A DNA stretch of 64,000 nucleotides from Gammaproteobacteria bacterium. GTDB taxonomy: Bacteria; Pseudomonadota; Gammaproteobacteria; VBWC01. Every line of letters begins with the position of its first letter. Positions within the stretch are counted from its first letter, which is position 1. The notes under the pieces are model-generated. The model searched no databases, was not told where the DNA came from, and saw only the letters and a program-made list of their open reading frames with translations. This document shows, piece after piece, positions 1 to 8,615 of the stretch. A program made the translations under genes and the position numbers. Location of the stretch: the NCBI GenBank assembly GCA_006218035.1, contig VBWC01000005.1, positions 49,951-113,950 of the forward strand, read 5' to 3'.

Positions 1-637
1 AGTCGTCAAAAATGACGATGCCACCGGCGACGACGCGGGCGAACAACCAGTCCAGTGCGCCGAGCTCGGCCTTCGCAGAATTCATATCGAGATGAAGAAA
101 CGCGATCTGTTCCGGAACCTGCCCGCTGTTGAATACCTCCGGCACGATCCCCGGCACGATCCGTACATTGGGATAAGCGCGGAAACGCTCCGTGACGCGG
201 TCGATAAGCCCGGGTTCATCCGTCGGATTGTGTTCGGTACGGGTCGCATCCTGGTAACCGTCAGGTATACCGGTGAAGGTATCGTACAAATAATAGGTAC
301 GCTGCTTTTGCAACGTGCCGAAGTCGAGATATTCAAGCAGCACCGCGCTGCAGAATCCCTGATAGACACCGCACTCGACAAAATCGCCCGGAAGGTGACT
401 GCCGTGCCGTGCAGCCCATGCCAGCGTATGCAATCGCCAGATCAGGGTTTTTTCCTGATCGGTGACGGCGTTCCGGTCATAGGCGTGCATGAACCGGTCA
501 TCGTCCAGAAAGCTCATGCAGCGTTCGACCGTGATCAGGTGGTCGCCCGAGAAAATCCGTGGGTAAATTTCCGTCATCAGCGTGATCGCCGTTTTTAGCT
601 TGCGTCGCTGTTCGTCGCTCGTCAGGCCGTAAAACAT
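1..637 (-). CDS. TylF/macrocin O-methyltransferase family protein (3' end cut by window)
   Basis: Class I SAM-dependent methyltransferase; TylF-family enzymes methylate sugar or small-molecule hydroxyls, but the substrate here is unknown. The minus-strand frame is open from ATG at 637 to the window edge (212 codons). The protein shows GDFVECGVYQGFCSAVLLE, the glycine-rich SAM motif typical of the family, then YDTFTGIP, and near the edge LHLDMNSA and GGIVIFDD, matching the family's acidic metal-binding/catalytic region. The C-terminus lies outside the window. It is transcribed away from the MFS gene, so the two probably share an intergenic promoter region of about 150 bases. Family assignment is firm from motifs; the role is inference. 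Confidence 0.85.
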   Translation of the reverse strand, partial: MFYGLTSDEQRRKLKTAITLMTEIYPRIFSGDHLITVERCMSFLDDDRFMHAYDRNAVTDQEKTLIWRLHTLAWAARHGSHLPGDFVECGVYQGFCSAVLLEYLDFGTLQKQRTYYLYDTFTGIPDGYQDATRTEHNPTDEPGLIDRVTERFRAYPNVRIVPGIVPEVFNSGQVPEQIAFLHLDMNSAKAELGALDWLFARVVAGGIVIFDD

Positions 638-782
638 GATGGGTGTCTCCGGGTATGCAATCTGGTGCATCGGGCAGGCTACCGGATGGATTCTAGTCCA
701 ATCGATCACCGCCGTGTCGAGGACACGGATTCCGCTGCCTTGAGCCGGTAACGCCTGTGCTAGACTGAACGAAGCGACATCC

Positions 783-2234
783 ATGGCCCCACGCACCGGC
801 GGACCCGCTCCACAGCACATTCCGATGGCCGAAAAAAACGATTTTCCCAGCAAGCAGGAGGTCAGCCGTTCATTGCGGTATTCCGTGCGCGATGGTGTCG
901 CGTACTCCGTTATGGCGGGCGCCGGCGAAACCTATTTCGCTGCCTTTGCGTTGTTTTTGAAAGCGACGACGGCACAGGTGGGCCTGTTGTCGACGTTGCC
1001 GCCGATGATCGCTTCGCTGGCGCAGTTGCTGTCGGCATGGCTCGGTCAGATCGTCAAACGTCGCCGCCTCATCATACTCGCGGGTACGTCGCTGCAGGCC
1101 GTGTCCTGGATACCATTGCTACTGCTGCCGGTTATTTATCCCGAGCACGGCGTCACGTTGTTGATTGTTTGCGTCACGGTTTACTACGCGTTGGGCAACC
1201 TCGTGAGTCCCCAATGGGGCAGTCTGATGGGGGACCTGGTGCACGCGCAGCAACGCGGCCGCTATTTTGCCAGACGCAACCGCTTAATGAGCGTGACGAA
1301 CTTTGCCGCACTGGTCGGTGCCGGAATTATTCTGCATTACTTCGAGAGCTGGGACGGAACGGTCTTCGGCTACGCGGTAATCTTCGTCGTCGCCGTCGTG
1401 GCGCGGCTCGTGTCGGTATATTTCCTGTCACGCATGGTGGATCCGCCCGGTCATATTGCTGCGATCGAACTGCCGACGGGCAAGGACTGGTGGCGCCGCG
1501 TGCGCCGGTCGAATTTTCTGCGCTTCGTGGTGTTTTTCGCGTTGATGAATCTCGCCGTCGGCATTGCGTCGCCATATTTTGCCGTGTATATGCTGCGTGA
1601 TCTGCATCTCTCGTATATGGATTTCATGGCGATCACCGCAACCTCGGTGCTGGCGCAGTTCCTGACACTGAACAGCTGGGGTCGCATCAGTGACGCGTTC
1701 GGCAACCGGTTGATCCTGCGCCTTACCGGTTGCGTGGTGCCGTTGTTGCCGGTCGCGTGGGTCGTGTCGGAGAATTTCTGGTACCTGATCGGCGTGCAGA
1801 TCATTGCCGGATTTTTCTGGGCGGGATTCAGCCTCAGCGCCGGAAATTTCCTGTACGATCTGGTGCCCGCTGCCAAGCGGGTGACCTATCTCGCGATACA
1901 CAACGTGTTGGCGGCGGCCGGGGTGTTTATCGGCGCCACGCTGGGCGGCTTGCTGGCGACGCTGATCGAGCCGGCGGTCGCGGCGGACGGCGATATCTTT
2001 GACTGGGGTCACGCGCTTTACTACGTGTTTCTGGTTTCCACACTGACAAGAATCATCGTCGTCGCGATATTTTTACCGCGGATCAAGGAAGTGCGTACAA
2101 CGCGGCGCCTGACCGCCAGCGGCCTGATACTGCGCGCGACACGCTCGCCGGCGCTCGCCGGCCTCGTATTCGAGTTCGGCGGTTCCAGGTATCGTCGCAA
2201 GCGCGAAAGGAATGCGTCTGACCCCGCGCGGTGA
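783..2234 (+). CDS. MFS-family permease
   Basis: Inner-membrane major facilitator, about 483 residues, the usual MFS size. About twelve hydrophobic segments are visible, and the cytoplasmic loop after the second ends in GQIVKRRRLI, resembling the MFS motif-A basic loop. The second half begins near residue 240 after an amphipathic stretch (KDWWRRVRRSNFLRF). The C-terminal tail is basic. The start is uncertain: ATG at 783, or ATG at 825 giving MAEKNDF; neither has a convincing ribosome binding site. TTGAGC (740-745) and TAGACT (761-766) form a weak promoter candidate with a short 15-base spacer. The transported substrate cannot be predicted. Confidence 0.85.
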   Translation: MAPRTGGPAPQHIPMAEKNDFPSKQEVSRSLRYSVRDGVAYSVMAGAGETYFAAFALFLKATTAQVGLLSTLPPMIASLAQLLSAWLGQIVKRRRLIILAGTSLQAVSWIPLLLLPVIYPEHGVTLLIVCVTVYYALGNLVSPQWGSLMGDLVHAQQRGRYFARRNRLMSVTNFAALVGAGIILHYFESWDGTVFGYAVIFVVAVVARLVSVYFLSRMVDPPGHIAAIELPTGKDWWRRVRRSNFLRFVVFFALMNLAVGIASPYFAVYMLRDLHLSYMDFMAITATSVLAQFLTLNSWGRISDAFGNRLILRLTGCVVPLLPVAWVVSENFWYLIGVQIIAGFFWAGFSLSAGNFLYDLVPAAKRVTYLAIHNVLAAAGVFIGATLGGLLATLIEPAVAADGDIFDWGHALYYVFLVSTLTRIIVVAIFLPRIKEVRTTRRLTASGLILRATRSPALAGLVFEFGGSRYRRKRERNASDPAR

Positions 2235-2376
2235 AGCAGGCGAAAAACAGCGATTTTCGCATAAGGCTGCCGTAACTTGTCGTAAATAGAAAACAAATCG
2301 TACGGCCGCGATGTGATGGTTGTCGAGCCACGTGTTACCGGGACGGCGCGGTCACAGTGATCGCGCCATTGCAACC

Positions 2377-2406
2377 TTGACAGCGTAAAACATAACGGAA
2401 TATAAG
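2377..2406 (+). promoter_or_regulatory. Putative sigma-70 promoter of the DUF3015 gene
   Basis: A perfect -35 TTGACA (2377-2382) is followed after 18 bases by TATAAG (2401-2406), about 70 bases before the DUF3015 start. The -10 match is good but not perfect. Confidence 0.5.
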
Positions 2407-2473
2407 AGGGTGGCTGCTCGGTGTCAGCTCGATGAGGCTGTTTCATTCATAAGGACTGAAAAGGGGATTGTTC

Positions 2474-2971
2474 ATGAAGATAAGAAAAGCAATGTTACTG
2501 GCGGCCGTTATAGGCGTAACGCCGCTAACCAGTTTTGCTGCCAACGATAACATTGGTACCTGCGGCTGGGGTGCGAAACTGTTTGACGGGCAGTCAGGCG
2601 TCGCGCCGCAGGTGCTCGCGGTGACGACCAACGGTACTTCCGGCAACCAGACCTTCGGCATTTCGTCCGGTACTTCGGGTTGCACGCAGGATGGCATGGT
2701 TAAATCGACGTGGATGACCGCGATGTTTATCGATGGCAACCGGCATCAACTGGCGCGCGACATGTCGGTCGGTAGCGGTGAGACGCTGGATGCGCTGGCT
2801 GCGCTGATCGGTGTCGAGGCGCAGGACAGGACGCGTTTTGACAACACCGTCAAAAACAGCTACGGACTGATTTACGCGTCCGAACAGGCGACCGCAGACC
2901 AGATCGTGGCGGCGCTTCGGGACGTGTTGGCGCAGGACGCGGCACTGGCGCGTTATTCAGCCAACATCTAA
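2474..2971 (+). CDS. DUF3015 family periplasmic protein
   Basis: Small exported protein of unknown function. An N-terminal signal peptide (KIRKAMLLAAVIGVTPLTSF, cleavage expected after the SFA alanine) precedes a mature domain with the family-like NIGTCGWGAKLF opening and a second cysteine in SGTSGCTQDG, so an intramolecular disulfide is plausible. The ATG at 2474 is preferred over the TTG at 2468 because AAGGGG at 2461-2466 stands seven bases upstream of it. A strong terminator follows directly, so this is probably a single-gene transcript. The DUF3015 assignment is from memory of the family pattern. Confidence 0.8.
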   Translation: MKIRKAMLLAAVIGVTPLTSFAANDNIGTCGWGAKLFDGQSGVAPQVLAVTTNGTSGNQTFGISSGTSGCTQDGMVKSTWMTAMFIDGNRHQLARDMSVGSGETLDALAALIGVEAQDRTRFDNTVKNSYGLIYASEQATADQIVAALRDVLAQDAALARYSANI

Positions 2972-2993
2972 CACTCCTGCATTTTTTTCGGCA

Positions 2994-3028
2994 GACACAT
3001 CCGCCAGCAACTGGCGGGTGTGTCTTTT
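2994..3028 (+). terminator. Rho-independent terminator after the DUF3015 gene
   Basis: A 14-base-pair stem (2994-3007 with 3011-3024, one G-U pair) closes a CAA loop and is followed by TTTT. It covers the GTG at 3020, which would otherwise extend the next gene, so the next gene more likely starts at ATG 3044. Confidence 0.85.
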
Positions 3029-3043
3029 CCAGGTCGGCAATTC

Positions 3044-4957
3044 ATGGTTTTACGGTCATGGCACGCGGCCGCCGCTAGCTTGATGCTGGTGCTGGCGCCG
3101 GCGGTCTTCGCAAGTGATATCGCGTACTTCCAGCAATTGCTCCTTGCCGCTGAGGCCAGGGGGCTGGCGCAACATCCGGACTGGCATGCGTTGTTGCACT
3201 ATAGAAAGAATCTCGCCGGTTCCAGTGTCACCAGCGAGGCCGATGATCCCGCCTTCTTTGCCGCGCCCGACGGCAAGACCAACCCGGCCGCCGAGCTGGC
3301 CGCGACGCTGCGTATATTTTTCTCCACCGAACAAGCCGGCGATCAGCAGTTACCACAATGCCGCTTCATCGCCCGCTACCACTGGCTGAAAGAACAGCTC
3401 GGTTTTGACTCCAGTCGCCTGCCGGAACAATCCTGTCGCCGTTTTGACGAATGGTACGCGGCATTAAATCCTCAGGGACTGACGCTGGTTTTCCCGGTGT
3501 CCTATCTGAACAATCCCGCGTCCATGTTCGGTCACACGCTGTTGCGCGTCGATGCGCAGAACCAGACCGAGCAAACCCGCCTGCTTGCCTATGCGGTCAA
3601 CTATGCCGCGCTGGTCGGAAACGAAAACGGCATTGCGTTCGCCGTCAAGGGCCTGATCGGCAGTTACGCCGGACTGTTTTCCGTGTTGCCTTACTACCTG
3701 AAAGTGCGCGAGTACAACGATATCGATAACCGCGATATCTGGGAATACGAGCTGAATTTCACGGCGGATGAAACGCACCGTTTGCTGACGCATCTGTGGG
3801 AACTGCGCGGTATCCGCTTTGATTATTTCTTTTTCGATGAGAACTGCTCCTACCATTTGCTGTCGTTGTTCGATGTCGCCCGGCCGGGTTTGCAGTTGGC
3901 AAACCGGTTCGTCTGGTGGGCGATCCCCGCCGATACCGTGCGCGCGGTCGTTGCCGAGCAGGGCATGGTGAAGAATGTCGTGTACCGACCGGCGGCCAGC
4001 ACACGTCTGTTGGCGCGGCTTGACGGCATGTCCGGCGAGCACCGGCAGCTCGCGCTGGATATCGCCGATAGCGTCGTGCCGGCAACGGATCAGGCGTTAG
4101 CCGGCCTGCCCGATGACGAGCGCGCCGCGGTTATCGAGTTAAGCGACGAGTATCTGCGTTACGAGGTGTCCGCGCGGAAACGCCCGCAGGGTGACGTCGC
4201 GGCGCTGATGCAGCAGTTGCTGGTAGCCAGAAGCGCCATCGATGTCGAGTACGCCCCGGTGCGGCCGGACGTTCCCGGTGTGCGGCCGGATCAAGGTCAC
4301 CGGACACGCCGCGCCGATGTGGGCGCGGGGACGACCGATCATCAGGCGTATCAGGAGCTGGCGATCCGCCCCGCGTATCATGACTTGCTGGATGCGGATG
4401 GCGGTTATCAGCGTGGCGCGGAGATCCGGTTTTTCGATCTGACGCTGCGCTTCAATGATCACGCGAATACGCTGCGGCTCGAGGATTTCACGCCGGTAGG
4501 CATCGTTTCGCTGACGCCGCGGAACCGCTTTACGAAATCTGTCTCGTGGGTGGTTGCCGGGCATGTCACGCGCAGCCGCCTGGCGCCCGGTGTCGAGCCG
4601 CTGATATTCCGGCTGGACGGCGGCGCCGGGCTTTCCGCCACAACGAACCATGGCGCGCTGTGGTACGGCCTGTTCGCATCCAGCCTTGACGTCAGCGGCC
4701 ATCTCGACAAGGATTTTGCGCTGGGCGCCGGTCCGGATCTGGGCGTGTTGTGGACGCATACGGCGCGGCTGAAAACACAGCTGTCGGCACGCGCGTTGCG
4801 TTACGCGCTGGGGGATGCCCATACGCGCGCCGAAGCGGGGATCTGGCAGAACGTTTCCTTCAGCGAATCCGGCGCGCTTCGCTATGGTATGGTGCGGCAC
4901 CGTGAATTCGACCACTACTGGACCGAAAGCCGGATCGCATGGCAAATGTACTTCTAA
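3044..4957 (+). CDS. DUF4105 domain membrane/envelope protein (Lnb-like N-terminal domain)
   Basis: Exported protein of about 637 residues. A signal peptide (ends APAVFASD) leads into a DUF4105 domain: NNPASMFGHTLLRVD near residue 160 and FFFDENCSYHLLSLFDV near residue 265 supply a conserved His and Cys, as in an NlpC/P60-like cysteine-enzyme fold. The C-terminal third alternates polar and hydrophobic residues and ends in aromatic IAWQMYF, suggesting a beta-rich, possibly outer-membrane region. I recall that DUF4105 proteins include the Bacteroides lipoprotein N-acyltransferase Lnb; activity here is inference. The start at 3044 is chosen because the upstream GTG lies inside a terminator. It overlaps the next gene by 19 bases. 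Confidence 0.75.
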   Translation: MVLRSWHAAAASLMLVLAPAVFASDIAYFQQLLLAAEARGLAQHPDWHALLHYRKNLAGSSVTSEADDPAFFAAPDGKTNPAAELAATLRIFFSTEQAGDQQLPQCRFIARYHWLKEQLGFDSSRLPEQSCRRFDEWYAALNPQGLTLVFPVSYLNNPASMFGHTLLRVDAQNQTEQTRLLAYAVNYAALVGNENGIAFAVKGLIGSYAGLFSVLPYYLKVREYNDIDNRDIWEYELNFTADETHRLLTHLWELRGIRFDYFFFDENCSYHLLSLFDVARPGLQLANRFVWWAIPADTVRAVVAEQGMVKNVVYRPAASTRLLARLDGMSGEHRQLALDIADSVVPATDQALAGLPDDERAAVIELSDEYLRYEVSARKRPQGDVAALMQQLLVARSAIDVEYAPVRPDVPGVRPDQGHRTRRADVGAGTTDHQAYQELAIRPAYHDLLDADGGYQRGAEIRFFDLTLRFNDHANTLRLEDFTPVGIVSLTPRNRFTKSVSWVVAGHVTRSRLAPGVEPLIFRLDGGAGLSATTNHGALWYGLFASSLDVSGHLDKDFALGAGPDLGVLWTHTARLKTQLSARALRYALGDAHTRAEAGIWQNVSFSESGALRYGMVRHREFDHYWTESRIAWQMYF

Positions 4958-5817
4958 CGTGTCGTGTGGTGCTACTGGTCTGCGCATCTCTGGGCATGAG
5001 CGGCTGTACCAGTATGTTTTTTCAACCGGATAAACGCGAGGTCCGGAATCCTGCGCAGCTGGACCTCGCGTATCGGGACGTCTATGTCAAGACGCCGGAC
5101 GGGCTGACATTGCATGGCTGGTGGCTGGCGGGTGATGCGCCGGCGGTCGGTACGGTGGTGTTTTTTCACGGCAACGCCGAAAACATTACCACGCATATCG
5201 GCAGTGTTTACTGGCTGCCGAAGGCGCACTTTAATGTGCTGATGATGGACTACCGTGGCTACGGAAAATCGGCGGGGAAAACGTCGCTGCCCGGGGTGTT
5301 GATCGATATCGACGCGACGCTGGACTATCTGCTGCAGGAATCCGGGCTCGACAGCCGCAATCTGATCGTGTTCGGCCAGAGCCTCGGCGGTGCGCTTGCG
5401 GTATATGCCGTTGCCCACTCACCCCGCAAGCCACGTATCCGGGCGCTGGTGATCGACAGTGCTTTTTCCGGTTACCAGGCCATCACGCGGGAAAAAATGG
5501 CCGGGTTCTGGCTCACCTGGCCAATTCAGTGGCTACCGGCGCTGACCATGCCGGCGGAGTATGACCCGGTGAATTCAATCGGCCGGGTGAGTCCGGTGCC
5601 GGTGTTGATCGTGCAGGGCGAGGATGATCAGATCGTGCCGTCGTACCATGCGCAAAGGCTGTTCGATGCGGCATCCAGGCCCAAAGAACTGTGGATGGTC
5701 CCCGGTCGCGGCCACATTCAGGTGTTCAACGACACACGCCAGCGCGAACGGCTGGTGACATTCATGCGCCGGGCGATTGAAGACCCCGCAGTGCTTCCGC
5801 AATCGCCCGGCGATTGA
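4939..5817 (+). CDS. Alpha/beta hydrolase lipoprotein (BEM46/ABHD17-like)
   Basis: Serine hydrolase, 292 residues, probably tethered to the periplasmic face of a membrane. The N-terminus is a lipoprotein signal with lipobox MSGC followed by TS. FFHGNAEN supplies the oxyanion region, GQSLGG holds the nucleophile Ser (about residue 148), and an Asp in VQGEDDQIVP and a His in PGRGHIQ complete the triad. This order matches BEM46-type hydrolases, which act on acyl or thioester bonds; the substrate is unknown. It starts 19 bases inside the DUF4105 gene, so the two are translationally coupled and may share a function in lipoprotein or lipid acyl metabolism (inference). Confidence 0.85.
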   Translation: MANVLLTCRVVLLVCASLGMSGCTSMFFQPDKREVRNPAQLDLAYRDVYVKTPDGLTLHGWWLAGDAPAVGTVVFFHGNAENITTHIGSVYWLPKAHFNVLMMDYRGYGKSAGKTSLPGVLIDIDATLDYLLQESGLDSRNLIVFGQSLGGALAVYAVAHSPRKPRIRALVIDSAFSGYQAITREKMAGFWLTWPIQWLPALTMPAEYDPVNSIGRVSPVPVLIVQGEDDQIVPSYHAQRLFDAASRPKELWMVPGRGHIQVFNDTRQRERLVTFMRRAIEDPAVLPQSPGD

Positions 5818-5843
5818 GCCTGCCTGAGACAGGCCGCCGTCTG

Positions 5844-6527
5844 TTACTGCGTAATCGGCACCAGCGTCAGTTCAACGCGCCGATTCTGCGCGCGGCCGGC
5901 CGTCGTTGCGTTATCCGCGACCGGATGTTTTTTGCCGAGCCCGAATGCGGCGATACGATCCGGCACTACCTTGTGGCTCCGCAGATAGCTGGCGACCGAG
6001 TTTGCGCGCTGCTCCGATAACCGTTGATTAAGGTCGTCGGAACCGGTGCTGTCGGTATGGCCGGCGATCTCGATCAGCGTCTTCTCATACTTGTTGAGTA
6101 CCAGCGCGACGGAATCCAGCACCTGAAAAAATTCACTGTTCAGATCGGCGGAATTCGATGCGAAGGTGATGTTACCCGGCATGTTCAACGTGATGTTGTC
6201 GCCGTTACGGCTGACGCTGACGCCGGTACTCTCCATCTGCTTGCGCAACTCGGCCTCCTGTTTATCCATGTAGGAGCCGGTGGCGCCGCCGGCAATCGCG
6301 CCGACACCGGCACCGATCAAGGCGCGTTTGCGCCGTTCGCGCGCGTCATCGCCCGAGATGATGCCGGCGACCGCGCCGGCGGCGGCGCCTATCATCGCGC
6401 CCTTGTTGGCCTTGCTGGTCCGTTCCTCGCCGGTAAATGGGTCCTTGGTCGTGGTGCAACCCGCCAGAAAAATCGCCATAGCGATAACGACCGTGAAAAC
6501 CGCTGCTCTGTTCGTTGGGCGTTTCAT
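5844..6527 (-). CDS. OmpA-family lipoprotein with glycine-zipper (YiaD-like)
   Basis: Outer-membrane lipoprotein, 227 residues. The signal ends in lipobox LAGC. Residues about 40-80 form a glycine zipper (GAMIGAAAGAVAGI and ALIGAGVGAIAGG), which inserts in or packs against membrane. Residues about 110-227 are an OmpA C-terminal peptidoglycan-binding domain with GHTDSTG and NRRVELTL. Domain order matches E. coli YiaD and related lipoproteins, thought to hold the outer membrane to the wall. The gene converges on the preceding hydrolase with 26 bases between them; the GCCTG/CAGGC inverted repeat there is too weak to call a terminator. Confidence 0.92.
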   Translation of the reverse strand: MKRPTNRAAVFTVVIAMAIFLAGCTTTKDPFTGEERTSKANKGAMIGAAAGAVAGIISGDDARERRKRALIGAGVGAIAGGATGSYMDKQEAELRKQMESTGVSVSRNGDNITLNMPGNITFASNSADLNSEFFQVLDSVALVLNKYEKTLIEIAGHTDSTGSDDLNQRLSEQRANSVASYLRSHKVVPDRIAAFGLGKKHPVADNATTAGRAQNRRVELTLVPITQ

Positions 6528-6939
6528 ATTCCGGAAATTCCTCTTGATACGAATCTTGAAAAGGACAACCAGTGTAAGACGTCGTGCCCCGGTTTGTCAC
6601 CCCGCCCGGACGCGGTCCTCTGGCCGCAGCGTGACGCCGCAGCGCTAATGTGCAGCGTTCCTGTCGGACGGGACGCCAGCGCTGGCGCGACAGTTACGGG
6701 CGTGCGCGCGATAGCGGCAATGCCGGCGCAATAATGCCGGTGGACTCATGAATTGGCTGATCGATTTTGGCGGCTATCGGCCAGCGGCTGCGAGCGTGGT
6801 TGACGGAAGCTTGCGGCGTCAGCGTCACCGGTGGCCTGTCGCGCGACGCCCGGATAATCAGTTAACATTACTCCGTATCGACGTCATGGCGGATCATGAA
6901 TGGCGAGGCCGATCGGGATCACAAAGGGGATGAATTTTC
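6528..6939. other. Non-coding divergent intergenic region
   Basis: About 410 bases between the OmpA-like gene (leftward) and the first L7/L12-like gene (rightward). Short frames here have no family features or ribosome sites. The only notable element is TCAGTTAACAT at 6858-6868, repeated before the second L7/L12-like gene. Confidence 0.6.
6858..6868 (+). promoter_or_regulatory. Shared upstream motif, copy 1 (TCAGTTAACAT)
   Basis: This 11-base motif containing GTTAAC occurs about 70 bases before the first L7/L12-like gene. It is present unchanged at 7608-7618, about 90 bases before the paralogue, in otherwise dissimilar sequence. It could be a promoter or regulator site kept after duplication. 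Confidence 0.4.
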
Positions 6940-7212
6940 ATGAAACAGGATGACGCCGAGCAACTCATCGAGCTTCCTGCCGACGTGATGCGCGCGCTGG
7001 GCCTGGGACGCAAGACGGAGGCGGCGACGCTGTTGCAGGATGCAACCGGCATGGGCCTGCTCGCGGCAAAGCGGCAGATCGACAACTATATCGATCAGCA
7101 CCCGGCGCCTCCCCCTGTGGAAGATGACGAACCGGTTCCGTATAGCACCGCGCAACGGTTGCTGCTGATAGCGGTGGTTGTTCTGCTCTGTCTGTTGCTG
7201 ATATTTCTTTGA
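6940..7212 (+). CDS. Small tail-anchored protein with ribosomal L7/L12 C-terminal-like domain (paralogue 1)
   Basis: 90 residues. Residues 11-50 (ALGLGRKTEAATLLQDATG, then LLAAKRQIDNYID) match the pattern of the L7/L12 C-terminal domain, in which KxxAIxxLRxxTGxGLxxAK binds translation factors. A proline-rich linker (HPAPPPVEDDEP) follows, then a single C-terminal membrane helix (residues about 72-90) with almost nothing after it: a tail anchor, with the globular domain in the cytoplasm. It is not the ribosomal protein itself, being too short and lacking the N-terminal dimer domain. Function unknown. A GGGGATG-type site lies just upstream of the ATG. Confidence 0.75.
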   Translation: MKQDDAEQLIELPADVMRALGLGRKTEAATLLQDATGMGLLAAKRQIDNYIDQHPAPPPVEDDEPVPYSTAQRLLLIAVVVLLCLLLIFL

Positions 7213-7707
7213 AGCCGGTCCTGACACCGGCCTTGCCCTGGTTCACGCTACGACCACGCCTCCAATAAAGTCAGAGTCGCGGCACTGCCTGGCAATGCGC
7301 TGATCGCCGTAACGAAGTTTGTCGCAGCGGTCATGACCGGCGGTTCGGCGATGCTGTTCGAAGGCGGGGCGTTGTTGTTTTTCGCGCACCAAATTTAGTC
7401 GCGCCAGGGGTCTGTCGCTGTTTGTCGTGTTGTTCGAGTATCGCGCCGCTATGTTGGGATTGCTCGTTGCCTTTCCGGTGTGCTGTTAGCGCAGACGACG
7501 GGGGTCAGGAAATAAAGCAGGGTTTCCTTACCACATTTGGGTATGCGAAACGTCAACGGCGTGACATCAGATCGCCGTCTTGCGCGGATGTCCCCCGGCG
7601 GATATATTCAGTTAACATAAGCGCGTAAACGCGGGATATGCTAACCGCCGGGCTGCTGGTTGCGTTGCTGCTGGATAGCGTAGCGTTTTTGATAAAGGCA
7701 GATATTC
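7213..7707. other. Intergenic region between the L7/L12-like paralogues
   Basis: About 495 bases. Short frames (for example around 7422-7628) show no recognisable domain, ribosome site or matching composition. The second TCAGTTAACAT motif lies at 7608-7618. I see no terminator or RNA gene. Confidence 0.55.
7608..7618 (+). promoter_or_regulatory. Shared upstream motif, copy 2 (TCAGTTAACAT)
   Basis: Identical to the motif at 6858-6868 and similarly placed before the second L7/L12-like gene. Confidence 0.4.
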
Positions 7708-7971
7708 GTGGAACAGCCTCATTACCGACTGACGAAACTACCGGACGACGTGTTGCGGGCGCTGGTGTCGGGTCGCAAGCTCGAAGCGATCGCGTTGTTG
7801 CGCGACATCAGCTACCTTTCGCCTGTCGATGCCCGCCGCGAGATCGAGGATTTCATCAAACATAATCCGGAACTGTTTGGCGTGCAGGGAGCGCTCGAGT
7901 ACAACATTTCCCGACACCTGATGCTGATAGTGATTGTTCTGTTGATGGTGCTGTTGCTGGTATTTGTCTGA
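7708..7971 (+). CDS. Small tail-anchored protein with ribosomal L7/L12 C-terminal-like domain (paralogue 2)
   Basis: 87 residues with the same architecture as the gene 500 bases upstream: a short acidic/polar start, the L7/L12-like helix pair (ALVSGRKLEAIALLRDI, then VDARREIEDFIKHNP), a linker without the proline run, and a C-terminal membrane helix (MLIVIVLLMVLLLVFV) ending the protein. Identity between the two is moderate, highest in the GRKxEAxxLLxD segment and the anchor, so the duplication is old and both copies are under selection. Function unknown. The shared upstream motif suggests co-regulation. Confidence 0.75.
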   Translation: MEQPHYRLTKLPDDVLRALVSGRKLEAIALLRDISYLSPVDARREIEDFIKHNPELFGVQGALEYNISRHLMLIVIVLLMVLLLVFV

Positions 7972-7999
7972 ATCGGGGCCGACGCGACAACGCGACCTG

Positions 8000-8584
8000 T
8001 CACCGGCGGGATGTCCGGTGGATGGCCGCATGCCGGAAGCAGCCGACGAGATGGTCATTCACCATGCCGACGGCCTGCATGTAGGCGTAGCAAATGGTCG
8101 AGCCGACGAACTTGAAGCCGTCTTTCTTCAGCTGCTTGCTCATCGCGTCCGATGCGGCTGTGACGGTGGGCACCTGCTGCATGGTGCGCCAGCGATTCTT
8201 GACCGGGCGGCCGTCGACGAATTGCCAGATATAATCGCTGAATCCGCCATGCCGTGCGGCGATCTCGAGAAAGCACTGCGCGTTGGTAATGGCCGCCGCG
8301 ATCTTCAGCCGGTTACGCACGATGCCGGGGTCTTTTAACAGCGCCTCGATCTTGCGTGGTCCGTAACCGGCAATGGTCTGCGGATTGAACTGATCAAACA
8401 CCGCACGGTAGTGTTCGCGTTTGCGCAGAATGGTGATCCAGCTCAGGCCCGCCTGCGCGCCCTCGAGCAGCAACATCTCGAACAACCGGCGCTCGTCGTA
8501 CACCGGCACACCCCACTCGTGATCGTGGTAATCGATGTAGAGCGGATCGTCACCGGCCCACGGACAGCGCGTTACGGTGTGCAT
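8000..8584 (-). CDS. tag: DNA-3-methyladenine glycosylase I
   Basis: Base-excision repair enzyme removing 3-methyladenine from alkylated DNA, 194 residues (normal size). The N-terminus MHTVTRCPWAGDDPLY, with the following YHDHEWGVP, carries the Cys and His of the structural zinc site. VNDHLVGCFRH near the C-terminus supplies the second His/Cys pair. EGAQAGLSWITILRKRE forms the base-binding helix region, and TICYAYMQAVGMVNDH is the family signature. It is transcribed alone on the minus strand, divergent from pip. Confidence 0.96.
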   Translation of the reverse strand: MHTVTRCPWAGDDPLYIDYHDHEWGVPVYDERRLFEMLLLEGAQAGLSWITILRKREHYRAVFDQFNPQTIAGYGPRKIEALLKDPGIVRNRLKIAAAITNAQCFLEIAARHGGFSDYIWQFVDGRPVKNRWRTMQQVPTVTAASDAMSKQLKKDGFKFVGSTICYAYMQAVGMVNDHLVGCFRHAAIHRTSRR

Positions 8585-8615
8585 GATGATGAAGTCGGTA
8601 GAGGCATCCTCAACG

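Noticed and set aside
5818..5834. GCCTG/CAGGC hairpin between the hydrolase and the OmpA-like gene
   Set aside because: The stem is only five pairs and no T-run follows on either strand, so a terminator call is not supported.
7422..7628. 68-codon plus-strand frame between the L7/L12-like genes
   Set aside because: No ribosome site, no domain and no hydrophobic or repeat pattern; probably chance.
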